Assembly (NCBI GenBank): GCA_943330235.2
Contig: CALQGY020000002.1
Coordinates: 1-64,000, forward strand
Origin: Candidatus Kuenenia stuttgartensis
Lineage (GTDB): Bacteria > Gemmatimonadota > Gemmatimonadetes > Gemmatimonadales > Gemmatimonadaceae
Length of the DNA: 64,000 nt
Direction: 5' to 3'
A program made the position numbers and the translations under genes. The first letter of the stretch is position 1, and each line of letters opens with the position of its first letter. Below, in pieces: positions 37,859-47,806 of this stretch. Under the pieces are notes generated by a model. It was not told where the DNA came from. It saw only the letters and a list, made by a program, of their open reading frames with translations, and made no database searches.

Positions 37859-38626
37859 ATGCGCGATGCCCCGCGTCCCGGTGTCCTCGAGGAACTCGCG
37901 TGGCCCGCGGTCCGCTCGGCGCCATGGCCCGTCGCCCTCATGCCCTGGGGCGCGACCGAAGCGCACAACACGCATCTGCCCTACGGCACCGACACCATGC
38001 TGGGTCGCGAGGTCGCGGCGCGTGTGGCCGCCGCGTGCGCACAGCGTGACGTGCGCGTGGCGGCGCTTCCGGCCATGCCGTTCGGCGTCAACACCACGCA
38101 GTTGGATCTCCCCATGACGCTCAACGTCATGCCCTCCACACAGCTCATGCTGCTGCGCGATATGGTGCGCAGTCTCGAGCCGCACGGGGTGCGCGCGTTG
38201 GTGCTGCTCAATGCGCACGGTGGCAATGAACTGCGGGCGCTCGTGCGAGAGCTGCAACCCGAGACGACGCTGTTGCTCGTTATCGTCAACTGGTGGCAGG
38301 CGGGTGATCACGCGCTCTTTGCCGAGCCCGGGGACCACGCGGGCGCGTTGGAAACGGCGGCCGTGTTACACGTGGCGCCGCACCTGGTGGCCGATCGCGC
38401 GACGTGGGGCCAGGGGCACGCGCGACGCAGTGTGCTCGACGGCGTGCGTGCCGGGTGGGCTTGGATCCCACGGCGATGGACGCAGGTCACCGACGACACG
38501 GGGGTCGGTAACCCGCAGGAGGCGACCGCCGAGCAGGGCGCTGCGTTTGTGGCGCAGGCGGTGTCGCGTATCAGCGCGCTCTGCGTGGAGCTCGCAACAC
38601 TCGATCCGGCGGCGATGTACATCTGA
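37859..38626 (+). CDS. Creatininase-family amidohydrolase
   Basis: MPWGATEAHNTHLPYGTDT; LLNAHGGNELRALVREL. Confidence 0.9.
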   Translation: MRDAPRPGVLEELAWPAVRSAPWPVALMPWGATEAHNTHLPYGTDTMLGREVAARVAAACAQRDVRVAALPAMPFGVNTTQLDLPMTLNVMPSTQLMLLRDMVRSLEPHGVRALVLLNAHGGNELRALVRELQPETTLLLVIVNWWQAGDHALFAEPGDHAGALETAAVLHVAPHLVADRATWGQGHARRSVLDGVRAGWAWIPRRWTQVTDDTGVGNPQEATAEQGAAFVAQAVSRISALCVELATLDPAAMYI

Positions 38627-38654
38627 CGGCAATGGGCGCCGTCAGATGTACATC
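38614..38654. terminator. Perfect 17-bp inverted repeat spanning the creatininase stop codon
   Basis: gatgtacatctgacggc-aatgggc-gccgtcagatgtacatc. Confidence 0.9.
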
Positions 38655-38663
38655 ACGGACGTC

Positions 38664-40589
38664 CTAGTAGTCCACCGGCCGGAGATAGGATTCGCCGATC
38701 CCGCTGTGGCTCACCAGTGCCGTTGCCGGCGGACGGCGCTTCCAGTGGGTGGTCGCTAACCGTCGTTCCACCAGAAACAGTTCGTCGGAATGAAAACCGC
38801 GCGCCCGCATGGCCTCGTGCGTAAAGCCATGCAGGAGGCCGTTGAGAATTTCATCCGCGCGTGCGTAGCTGATACCGAGATCGGCCTCATCCGTCTGGCC
38901 GACGATGAGGTCGGCCGTCGCGGGTTTCGTGACGATGACATCGGGCACACCCAGATGGCGTGCCAGCGCCCACACCTGCGTCTTGTACAGATCACCGATG
39001 GCGTTGACCGGTGGCGAATCATCGGCGTGCCACGTGAAGTAGCCGAAGAGACGCTCCGTCTTGTTGCCGGTGCCCAGCGGCAACGCGCGATATCGCGCCG
39101 ACAAATCAAAGAGCGCGATCATGCGCGTGCGGGCCATCACATTGCCGCGCCGTGCCTGATCCGCGTCCGTCTCGAACGTGAGGTAGCCGTCCACCGCTCC
39201 GCTGATGTCGATGGTGCGCGATTCGATGCCAAGCGCATCGATGACCAGCTGCGCGTGCTCCAGCGATTCCACGCTGGAGGTGCGATACGGCAACCGCACG
39301 CCGATGACGTTCTCGGCACCCAAGGCGCGCACCGCGAGATACGCGGTCACGGCGGAGTCCACACCACCCGACATCCCCACCACGGCCTTGGTAAAGCCAC
39401 GACGCGTGAACTCTTCGCGCAGGAACCCCGTCAGCCACTGCTCGGTGAGTACGGGATCGATGGCCAGTGGCGGCGGACCGCCGTGGTCGCGCATGGTCTG
39501 CCGGATGACCGGTAAGGCCTCCCGCCCGATCCGACCAACGATGTCGATGGACGCGGGCGGCATGTTCGGAATCGGGAATTCACCCGTTGTAAAGCCGCGC
39601 GCGCCGCGCAGCAGATCCTCGGCCACCGGTTCCGCGCCGTCGTACGAGAGCGTGACCGACGTGCGCTCCCGCACTTGCCGGATGTTCTCCAGCACATGCG
39701 GCAGCGCTACGCGAATGTCGCTTAAGAGCGGCGCGTCGGCGCGGGCACGCACGAGATCATCGAGATCAATCGTGATGAGGCTCATGCTTTCATCCCACAC
39801 GGGCGCGCGCGATCGCACATCACCGCCCGGGCCGACCACCAGCGACGTCCCGAAAAAGCGCTTGCCGCCTTCGGTGCCGACGAGGTTGGCAAAGCTGGTG
39901 AACACGCCGTGTTCTTCGGCGATGTCGCGAATCAAGCGCTCCCAGCGCGCCGCACTGTACGGACCCGGAATCCCGTCATCACGCGGCCAGAGCCCGCGGG
40001 CGGGTGCGGCCGACGAGATGAACACCAACTGCGCGCCATCGAGCGCCGCGATGAGTCCCGACATCGAGTGCCACGCATCTTCGCAGACCAGAATCGCGGC
40101 GCGTCCCCACGGCGTCTCGAAGGCGCGGATGTCGGTGCCGCGCTCTACGAAACGCTCCTCGTCGAACAGCCCGTACGTGGGCAGGAAGTTCTTGCGATGC
40201 ACATGGCGCAGCACCGGCGGCCCGTCATCCAGGCCGATGGTGATATAGGCGGCGCTATTGTGCAGCGTGTCGCGCCACCGTTCGTAGAAGCCCACCACTA
40301 CGTCGACGGCGACCGTCGGCACGTGCGCCATGGCGCAGGCCGTGCGATACGCGTCATCGAGGTCGTTGGCGAGGGCACCGGCCGTGCAGGCCACCTCGCG
40401 CACCCCGCCTTCCACGAAATACCCGGAGAGCGCGGTCTCGGGGAACTGGATGATCTGCGGGCGCGGCTCAAGCGACGCGGCTTGGGCGCACAACGCCCCG
40501 AGTCGCTGCAGATTGGCCACCGTGTCCCCCTTACGAGGGGCGAACTGGCAGATGGCGAGCGTAAGTGGGCGGATCGGGTCACCGGGCAT
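38664..40589 (-). CDS. nadE: Glutamine-dependent NAD+ synthase
   Basis: N-terminal nitrilase/CN-hydrolase domain; VGMSGGVDSAVTAYLAVRALG. Confidence 0.94.
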   Translation of the reverse strand: MPGDPIRPLTLAICQFAPRKGDTVANLQRLGALCAQAASLEPRPQIIQFPETALSGYFVEGGVREVACTAGALANDLDDAYRTACAMAHVPTVAVDVVVGFYERWRDTLHNSAAYITIGLDDGPPVLRHVHRKNFLPTYGLFDEERFVERGTDIRAFETPWGRAAILVCEDAWHSMSGLIAALDGAQLVFISSAAPARGLWPRDDGIPGPYSAARWERLIRDIAEEHGVFTSFANLVGTEGGKRFFGTSLVVGPGGDVRSRAPVWDESMSLITIDLDDLVRARADAPLLSDIRVALPHVLENIRQVRERTSVTLSYDGAEPVAEDLLRGARGFTTGEFPIPNMPPASIDIVGRIGREALPVIRQTMRDHGGPPPLAIDPVLTEQWLTGFLREEFTRRGFTKAVVGMSGGVDSAVTAYLAVRALGAENVIGVRLPYRTSSVESLEHAQLVIDALGIESRTIDISGAVDGYLTFETDADQARRGNVMARTRMIALFDLSARYRALPLGTGNKTERLFGYFTWHADDSPPVNAIGDLYKTQVWALARHLGVPDVIVTKPATADLIVGQTDEADLGISYARADEILNGLLHGFTHEAMRARGFHSDELFLVERRLATTHWKRRPPATALVSHSGIGESYLRPVDY

Positions 40590-40654
40590 GCGTGGAAGCT
40601 GTGACGAAACGTCCGCGCGATCAACTGATGCCGGCTGGTGTATTTTGCACCACG

Positions 40655-42718
40655 ATGCCGTTCATCCCCCCATTCGAGCCGCCCGTACCGGTCTACGCTG
40701 TCGCCACGGCGGCGATCGACGTTCTCCGCACGCAGCCACCGGTGGCGTCGCAGCCCGCCGCTGCCACCGGACAGGCATGGCAGATCGTGCCGCCGCCCCA
40801 AGTGTCGCTGGTGCTCGGTCGCGATGGTGGCGTCATTGGCGTCATCGGTCGGGAGCGACGCCTGAGCGTACCCATTCGCGGGTTGCCGCGCTATGTCGGG
40901 CAGGCGTTCATCGCGGTGGAAGACAAACGCTTCTATCAGCATGACGGCGTGGATCTCGTCGGCGTCGCCGGTGCGCTCAAGGACGCCGTCACCAAGGGCA
41001 ATCTCCGCGGGGCGAGCACGATCACGCAGTTGCTCGTCGGCAACATGCACCCCGACCTGATCGATCGGCGGGACAAGTCGCCCGTACGCAAGCTGCGTGA
41101 GCAGCAGGCCGCGCGCGAAATGGAACGGCATTACTCGAAAGAGCAGATTCTCGAGGCGTTCCTCAATCAGATCACCTTCGGTCGCGGCGCCTTCGGCATC
41201 GAAATGGCCGCTCGGCAGTACTTCGGCAAAGGCGCCGCCGAGCTGTCGCTGGCGGAGGCCGCCTCGCTGGCGTCCATGCCCAAAAGCCCCGTGCAGTACG
41301 ATCCGGCGCGCTATCCGGACCGGAACAAGCTGCGGCGCAATACGGTGCTCGCGCTCATGGCCGAGCAGGGATACATCACTGCCGCGCAGCGTGATGCCGC
41401 GCAGCGCGAGCCCATTCGGACCGTGAGTGGCGGTAACGCACCGGCGCCCTGGGTGGTCGACGTCGTCCGGGTGCAGCTCGAGCGTGCGAACGTGCCGGTG
41501 GGGCAGGGCGGCTATCGCATTCACACCACCATCGACCCCGCGCTGCAGGCCGCCACGCAACGCGCCATCTCCGACGGGCTCGACGAGGTGGAGACACGCC
41601 CGGGATTCCGCGGCGTGCCGTGCGCGCTGGGGGCGACAGCCGATGCCGCCAAGAGCGCACGCGCGAAAGTGCAGGCGTGTCTGGAAGGCGCCGCCGTCGT
41701 GCTCGATCCGGCCACCGGCGACGTGCGTGCACTCGTCGGCGGACGGAACTACGCGCATTCGTCGTTCAATCGCGCCGTGGACGGCAACCGCCAGCCCGGC
41801 TCGTCGTTCAAAGCATTCGTATATGCGCAAGCGTTGGCGCAGGGGATGACGGCCAGCAGTATCGTGGCCGACTCGGCGCTGCACATTCGTCTGGCCAACG
41901 GTCAGGTGTATAGCCCCGAGAACGCCGACAACGCCTTCAAGGGGCTCATGACCATGCGCGAGGCGCTGACGCAGTCGCGCAACCCGGTGGCCGTGCAGTT
42001 GGCCATGGGGGTCGGCATGGACTCGGTCATTGCGCTCGCGCGCCGCGCGGGCCTGCGCGCGCCCATCGCGCCGTATCCGTCCAGCGCCCTCGGCGCGTCG
42101 GTGGTGCAGCCGCTCGACTTTGTGGCCGCGTACGCCACGTTCGATAACGGCGGCATGGCGGTGGCCCCGCGCTTTGTCCTACGCGTGGAGGATCGCAGCG
42201 GCCGCACCGTGTACACGCCGCCCACGACCGCGCCGCAGCCGGCCATGGACCCGCGCGTGGCCTTCATCATGCGCGACATGATGCAGGACGTCGTCGCGCG
42301 CGGCACGGCCACGGCCATCCGCCGCTCCGTGCCGGCGCGCATCCCCGTGGCGGGGAAGACGGGCACCACCAACGACAACACCGACGTGTGGTTTGTCGGC
42401 ATGACACCGGAGCTCGTCACCGGCGTCTGGCTGGGCTTCGACAAGCCGTCCATGATTTCTCCCGGCGCGGTGGGCGGCACGCTGGCGGCACCGATCGCCG
42501 GACAGATCCTAGCCAGCGCCTACGGCAGTCGCGCGAGCGCCGTGTGGATGCCGCCACCAGGCCTGGTGAGCGTTGAGCTCGATCGCGACAGTGGTAAGCC
42601 GTCGGATGCCAAGACGCCAAGCGATCGGCGCTACATGGAGTGGTATCTCGAGGGCACCGAACCGGGCGCCGCGGTCTGGCCGTGGAATCTCTTTCGGTTC
42701 GGGCCCATCGGGTACTGA
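40655..42718 (+). CDS. Penicillin-binding protein 1A-like transglycosylase/transpeptidase
   Basis: VEDKRFYQHDGVD, GASTITQLLVGN, RQPGSSFKAFVYAQAL, KTGTTNDNTDVWFVG. Confidence 0.93.
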   Translation: MPFIPPFEPPVPVYAVATAAIDVLRTQPPVASQPAAATGQAWQIVPPPQVSLVLGRDGGVIGVIGRERRLSVPIRGLPRYVGQAFIAVEDKRFYQHDGVDLVGVAGALKDAVTKGNLRGASTITQLLVGNMHPDLIDRRDKSPVRKLREQQAAREMERHYSKEQILEAFLNQITFGRGAFGIEMAARQYFGKGAAELSLAEAASLASMPKSPVQYDPARYPDRNKLRRNTVLALMAEQGYITAAQRDAAQREPIRTVSGGNAPAPWVVDVVRVQLERANVPVGQGGYRIHTTIDPALQAATQRAISDGLDEVETRPGFRGVPCALGATADAAKSARAKVQACLEGAAVVLDPATGDVRALVGGRNYAHSSFNRAVDGNRQPGSSFKAFVYAQALAQGMTASSIVADSALHIRLANGQVYSPENADNAFKGLMTMREALTQSRNPVAVQLAMGVGMDSVIALARRAGLRAPIAPYPSSALGASVVQPLDFVAAYATFDNGGMAVAPRFVLRVEDRSGRTVYTPPTTAPQPAMDPRVAFIMRDMMQDVVARGTATAIRRSVPARIPVAGKTGTTNDNTDVWFVGMTPELVTGVWLGFDKPSMISPGAVGGTLAAPIAGQILASAYGSRASAVWMPPPGLVSVELDRDSGKPSDAKTPSDRRYMEWYLEGTEPGAAVWPWNLFRFGPIGY

Positions 42719-42799
42719 GACGGAGCCGTGCTCGGAGCCGCGTCAACACGGTCGTTGGCACGACCGACCTCACGCTCTTCGTCATCGGCAGCATACACA

Positions 42800-42840
42800 A
42801 ACGCGCACGGCATAGGCTGATCGCCCACGCCGTGCGCGTT
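42800..42840. terminator. Terminator hairpin downstream of lon
   Basis: aacgcgcacggc...gccgtgcgcgtt, 12-bp perfect stem; minus strand followed by tgtgtatgc. Confidence 0.8.
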
Positions 42841-42853
42841 GTGCATTCGCCGC

Positions 42854-45412
42854 TTACACGCCGATCAGCTCTTCAATCGCGGCGTTGGTGTGGCGTCCGC
42901 TGTCCACCAGTGCGATGCTGAGCACATCGCGCAACGTCTCCACCGGATGGAATGTCAGCAGCTGACGCACTTCTTCCGGCACATCCTCAAGATCCGCCTC
43001 GTTGGCCTTCGGGAGAATGATCTCCTTGATACCCGCGCGGTGTGCGCCAAGCACCTTTTCCTTCACGCCGCCAATGGGGAGTACGCGACCACGCAGCGTG
43101 ATCTCACCCGTCATCGCCACGTCGCGCCGCACCTTGCGGTTGGACATTTCGCTGACCAACGCGAGCGCGATGGCGATGCCCGCACTGGGCCCGTCCTTCG
43201 GAATGGCCCCCGCCGGCACGTGAATGTGCGCTTCACTGGCTGAGGCCACGCGGTCGGCCGGAATCCCCAGCGACTCGGCGTTGTTCGTCGCGTAGGTGAG
43301 CGCGGCGCGCGCACTCTCCTTCATCACGTCGCCCAACTGTCCCGTCAGAATCAGCGAGATCGGTCCGACGCGCAGGGACTCCCCGTCCTCATCCTTTCGC
43401 GGACGCGTGGAGCCGCGGCGGATACTCGCCTCAACGAACATGATGTCACCACCCATCGGCGTGTAGTACATGCCGGTGGAGATACCCACCTCGTCGTGCT
43501 CAGCCGCACGCTCTGGATGCACGCGCGGGCGTCCCAGCAGTTCGCGCACTTCTTCGGCGCTGATGATCTTGTCATCAATCGCCGCCGTGTCACCCATGGC
43601 CACACGACGCGCGACCTTGCGTGAAACGGCGCCGAGCTGCCGTTCGAGTTGACGGACGCCGCTCTCGCGGGTGTACTCGCTGATCACCTTCATGACCGCT
43701 TCGTCCGTGAACGAGAGTTCACGTCCAGCGAGTCCCGATTCCTCAAGCTGACGCGGAATGAGATACGTCTTCGCGATTTCCTTCTTCTCGCGCTCCGTGT
43801 AGCCGCTGAACTCCACCACTTCCATGCGGTCCAGCAGCGGACCGGGAATGTTCTGGATGAAGTTAGACGTCGCGATGAACAGCACTTCGCTTAAGTCAAA
43901 CGGCACGCCGAGGTAGTGATCGGTGAACGAATCATTCTGTGCCGGATCGAGCACTTCCAGCAGCGCGCTGGAGGGATCGCCCTGATACGACTGCCCGAGC
44001 TTGTCGACTTCGTCCAGCAAGAAAACGGGGTTCTTCGTACCGGCTTGCTTCATCCCCTGAATGATGCGGCCGGGCATGGCGCCCACGTAGGTGCGACGGT
44101 GGCCGCGAATGTCGGCTTCGTCACGCGCGCCGCCCAGTGATACACGCACATACTCGCGCCCGAGCGAACGGGCAATGGACTTGGCGATGGACGTCTTGCC
44201 GACGCCCGGCGGTCCGTTGAAGAGCAGGATCGGACCACGCGCCATCGCGCGCGCTTTCGCTTCGCGCGTGTCGGTAATGGGACGATCCGTCTCGCTGCTG
44301 CTCGTCGCGGGCGCCGGTTCGGCGCCATCCCCCTTGAGCTTCGCCGCCGGGAACTCGCCGGTTGTTGCAATTTCGTCGGCCACCTGACGCGCACGAAGGT
44401 GACGCACCGCCAGAAATTCGAGGATGCGATCCTTCACGTCCTTGAGGCCGTAGTGGTCCTCCTCAAGCACCTCACCGGCCCGCGCGAGATCCAGATGATC
44501 ATCCGAGCGCTTGCTCCACGGCAGTTCGGCAATCCACTCTAGATAGGTGCGGATGACCTGCGCTTCCATGGACTCGCGTCCCGCACGCTCAAGGCGTCCG
44601 ATCTCGCGCTCCACTTCTGCGCGCGCTTCCTTGGGCAGTTCAAGCTTCGTGAGCTTCTCACGCAGCTCGGTGATTTCCTTGGACTGATCGTCGTCGCCCA
44701 GCTCCTTCTGGATGGCCTTGAGCTGCTCGCGCAGAAACATCTCGCGCTGCCGTTCTCCGAGCTCTTCCTGGACCTGCGACTTGATGTCTTCCTGCGCCTC
44801 CAGCAGCCCGATCTGGCGCTGCACATGCACGAGCACTCGGCGAAGCCGCTCCTCGACGGAGAGCGTTTCCAGCAGCCCCTGCTTTTCCGGCACGGTCAGC
44901 TCGATGTAGCCGGCGACGAGGTCGGAGAACTTGCCGGGATCGTCGACGGAGTCGAGCACCTGATGCACGACCTCTTCCGGCAGTCCCCGCTTCTCACCGA
45001 GCTCGGCCGCGCGTTCGCGGGCTTCTTTGTGGAGCGCCTCGAACGCTGGATCCTTCGGGTCAAGCGGCATCATCTCTTCGGCAGGCACGATGACCGCGAC
45101 GAGATGACCGTCCTGCTCGGAATAGTGCAGCGCCGTGGCGCGCTGCTCGCCTTGCAGCAGCAGCTGGACGCCACCGAGCCCGCGTTGGATCTGCCCGATA
45201 CGGGCGATCACGCCGGTGGTGAACAGAATGTCCGAGGTGGGTTCCTCAGAGTTATCACGCTGGGCGACGGCAAAGACCAGCCGATCGCCCTTGACCGCAT
45301 TCTCAATGGCACGCAGGGTGCCGGGGCGGCCCGCCGCGATGGGCGCGGTGATGCCGGGGAACATGACGGTTCCGCGCAGAGGCAGAACGGGGAGAGTCTG
45401 ACGATGGCCCAT
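42854..45412 (-). CDS. lon: ATP-dependent protease Lon
   Basis: GPPGVGKTSIAKSIARSLGREYVRVSLGG; KDGPSAGIAIALALVS. Confidence 0.97.
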   Translation of the reverse strand: MGHRQTLPVLPLRGTVMFPGITAPIAAGRPGTLRAIENAVKGDRLVFAVAQRDNSEEPTSDILFTTGVIARIGQIQRGLGGVQLLLQGEQRATALHYSEQDGHLVAVIVPAEEMMPLDPKDPAFEALHKEARERAAELGEKRGLPEEVVHQVLDSVDDPGKFSDLVAGYIELTVPEKQGLLETLSVEERLRRVLVHVQRQIGLLEAQEDIKSQVQEELGERQREMFLREQLKAIQKELGDDDQSKEITELREKLTKLELPKEARAEVEREIGRLERAGRESMEAQVIRTYLEWIAELPWSKRSDDHLDLARAGEVLEEDHYGLKDVKDRILEFLAVRHLRARQVADEIATTGEFPAAKLKGDGAEPAPATSSSETDRPITDTREAKARAMARGPILLFNGPPGVGKTSIAKSIARSLGREYVRVSLGGARDEADIRGHRRTYVGAMPGRIIQGMKQAGTKNPVFLLDEVDKLGQSYQGDPSSALLEVLDPAQNDSFTDHYLGVPFDLSEVLFIATSNFIQNIPGPLLDRMEVVEFSGYTEREKKEIAKTYLIPRQLEESGLAGRELSFTDEAVMKVISEYTRESGVRQLERQLGAVSRKVARRVAMGDTAAIDDKIISAEEVRELLGRPRVHPERAAEHDEVGISTGMYYTPMGGDIMFVEASIRRGSTRPRKDEDGESLRVGPISLILTGQLGDVMKESARAALTYATNNAESLGIPADRVASASEAHIHVPAGAIPKDGPSAGIAIALALVSEMSNRKVRRDVAMTGEITLRGRVLPIGGVKEKVLGAHRAGIKEIILPKANEADLEDVPEEVRQLLTFHPVETLRDVLSIALVDSGRHTNAAIEELIGV

Positions 45413-45535
45413 AATGAACGATTCCTGTCGAAAGGAGGAGATACCCTCATGAGGGCACGTTTCGCACCGTCGGGTTTACGCCATCGCGGCAGTCTTTGCA
45501 ACTTATTGCTGACCGCCTGACGTACGGAATGTCGG

Positions 45536-47767
45536 TTGACTGCCGGGACGGCCGGAATGTCCCACGCACCGTCCGTCGTTGTCATGCTGTCGCCGCCCCT
45601 AGCTCCGTGCTACACTTCGGAACAGGAACTGGCCCCCTTCGATCCCCAGCGAGTGCCCGACTCAGCCGCCCAATTCTCCGAGGATCTTGAACTCCGCGCG
45701 CACGTCGAACAAGCGCTGAGTGCCACCTATGAGGTGGATCAAGAGATCGGACGCGGTGGGATGGGTATCGTCTATCGGGCGCGCGACAAGCGCTTGAAGC
45801 GCCATGTCGCCATCAAGATTCTGCCGCCCGAACTGTCGTTCCGGCGCGAAGTGCGTTCGCGTTTCCTCCGCGAAGCGGAAACGGCCGCGCAGCTCAGCCA
45901 TCCGAACATCGTCCCCATCTACTCGGTCGACGAGGTTGGGAACCTGGTGTTCTTCGTCATGGCCTGCGTCGACGGGGACAATCTCGCCACGCAGCTCCAG
46001 AAACGCGGACCCCTCCCCATCGACGACACGCGTCGATGGTTACAGGAAGTCGCCGAGGCGCTGGCCTACGCGCATGCGCGCGGGGTGATCCACCGCGACA
46101 TCAAGCCCGACAATATTCTCGTCGATGCCATTGATGGTCGCGCGTTGGTCACCGACTTCGGTATTGCCCGCGCCATCACCGACAGCGGCGACACGCCGAG
46201 ACTGACCGCGACGGGCATCGCGATCGGCACGCCCGCCTACATGTCGCCGGAGCAGGCCTCGGGCGACCGCGACCTTGATGCCCGCAGCGATCTCTACTCG
46301 CTGGGCGTGGTCGCGTATCAAATGCTCGTGGGGGAGCCGCCTTTCATCGGTAACACCACGCCGGCGCTGTTGGTCAAGCATCTGGCCGAAATGCCGGTGC
46401 CCGTCGATCAACGGCGTCACGATGTGCCGCCGGATCTGGCGCGCATCGTCATGCGGTTGCTCGAGAAGTCGCCCGAACAGCGTTTTCAAACGGCCGGCGA
46501 ATTGGTGCAGGCCATGAAGAGCGGCGTGGTCCCGCACACGCCGATCCCCGCCGGCACCATGGGGGGCGAGAAGCCCATCATGTTCAATGGGGCACCCATC
46601 GGTGGCATGCGGCTGCCTGGCGGCTCCACCAATGCATCGGCGAACCGCGGCTACGTTGCGCCCGCCTACTCGTCGCGCACGGGCGTCGCGCCGTCCGTCG
46701 CGGCCCCACTCGCGGGCATGGGCGGCGCGTATCCGCGCCCCATGGCCGACGAGTCCTACGAGCCCGGTCTGGAAGAGCGCGCGCGGTGGGACGTGCCGCA
46801 GGTGCGCAAGTTCCGCAAGTCGCTTGGACCGTACCTCTTCGTGAACGGCGCGTTCGTGTTGGTCAGCGTGTTCGGAAACAGCAACTTCTATAGCGTGACC
46901 ACGATGTGGACCGTGGTCATGGCGTGGAAGTATGCCAAGCTCTGGAGCAACGGCTACGACTGGCATGATGTGCTGCGGCAGCCGCGCGATCGCATGCTGG
47001 GCGAGGTCATCTCCGACTTCGTGGACTCGGTGCACGCCACGTTCAGCCGCAAGAAGCGCGACGAATTGCGCGCGGAAGGACGACTGAACAGCAACCCGTT
47101 GCGCGGAGTGCTGGCGCCCATGGGGCCGACACCGGTTGGTGGGTCGATGGCGCTACGCCCGACCGGCTCGCCGCGTCGAGGATCGGCGCCGTCCGCCGCG
47201 CCGGCGCGCGACGATGAACTCGGGTCGTATCTGAACGCGGTGCGACAGGCGCGCGCAGACCGTGATGAAATCCGGCGACTGCTCGACACCATCCCCGCCG
47301 CCGAACGCGGGCGCATCCCGAATGTCGGGGCGACGGCGGTTGAGCTCGTGCAGCGCATCGAGCTGATGGCCGTCGACGTCGAGCGGAGTGCACGCGACAC
47401 CGGCCCCGATCGGGCGTCCGCGATTGATCGGGAAATCAGCGTGCTGGAGTCGGAAGCCAATCCGCTCGACACGACCAACAGCGAGGCGCGCGTTCGGCGC
47501 TTGGCGCAGCTGCGTCGCGATCGGCGCGCCGTGGTGGACACCGAACGAAAGCTCGAGGTACGTCGCGCGCAAATTGAGAGTTGCCGGATCGCCCTCGAAA
47601 ACATGCGGCTGGATCTGGTTCGCTTGCGGACCGGGAACAGCTCCGTGCAAAGCGTGACCCTGATCGCAGAACAAGCCATGGCCTTGGCGCGTGACGTCGA
47701 TATCGCCGTGGGGGCCGCGGGCGAGGTGCGCGACCTGACGTCCGTCCGCTCCACGTTGCCTGCGTAG
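45536..47767 (+). CDS. Ser/Thr protein kinase, membrane-associated, coiled-coil tail
   Basis: IGRGGMGIVYRARD, VIHRDIKPDNILV, VTDFGIARA; hydrophobic pair near residues 430-470. ATG at 45584 also possible. Confidence 0.94.
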   Translation: MTAGTAGMSHAPSVVVMLSPPLAPCYTSEQELAPFDPQRVPDSAAQFSEDLELRAHVEQALSATYEVDQEIGRGGMGIVYRARDKRLKRHVAIKILPPELSFRREVRSRFLREAETAAQLSHPNIVPIYSVDEVGNLVFFVMACVDGDNLATQLQKRGPLPIDDTRRWLQEVAEALAYAHARGVIHRDIKPDNILVDAIDGRALVTDFGIARAITDSGDTPRLTATGIAIGTPAYMSPEQASGDRDLDARSDLYSLGVVAYQMLVGEPPFIGNTTPALLVKHLAEMPVPVDQRRHDVPPDLARIVMRLLEKSPEQRFQTAGELVQAMKSGVVPHTPIPAGTMGGEKPIMFNGAPIGGMRLPGGSTNASANRGYVAPAYSSRTGVAPSVAAPLAGMGGAYPRPMADESYEPGLEERARWDVPQVRKFRKSLGPYLFVNGAFVLVSVFGNSNFYSVTTMWTVVMAWKYAKLWSNGYDWHDVLRQPRDRMLGEVISDFVDSVHATFSRKKRDELRAEGRLNSNPLRGVLAPMGPTPVGGSMALRPTGSPRRGSAPSAAPARDDELGSYLNAVRQARADRDEIRRLLDTIPAAERGRIPNVGATAVELVQRIELMAVDVERSARDTGPDRASAIDREISVLESEANPLDTTNSEARVRRLAQLRRDRRAVVDTERKLEVRRAQIESCRIALENMRLDLVRLRTGNSSVQSVTLIAEQAMALARDVDIAVGAAGEVRDLTSVRSTLPA

Positions 47768-47806
47768 TCGCGTGACGTACCCGCGTCGCCCGTATCGAGT
47801 ATTCGC

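Noticed and set aside
36690-37925. 411-aa minus-strand ORF opposite the metallopeptidase
   Set aside because: Antisense shadow ORF; HEIGHH-containing + gene is convincing
40298-41884. 528-aa minus-strand ORF opposite PBP1A
   Set aside because: Antisense shadow ORF; PBP motifs on the + strand explain the region
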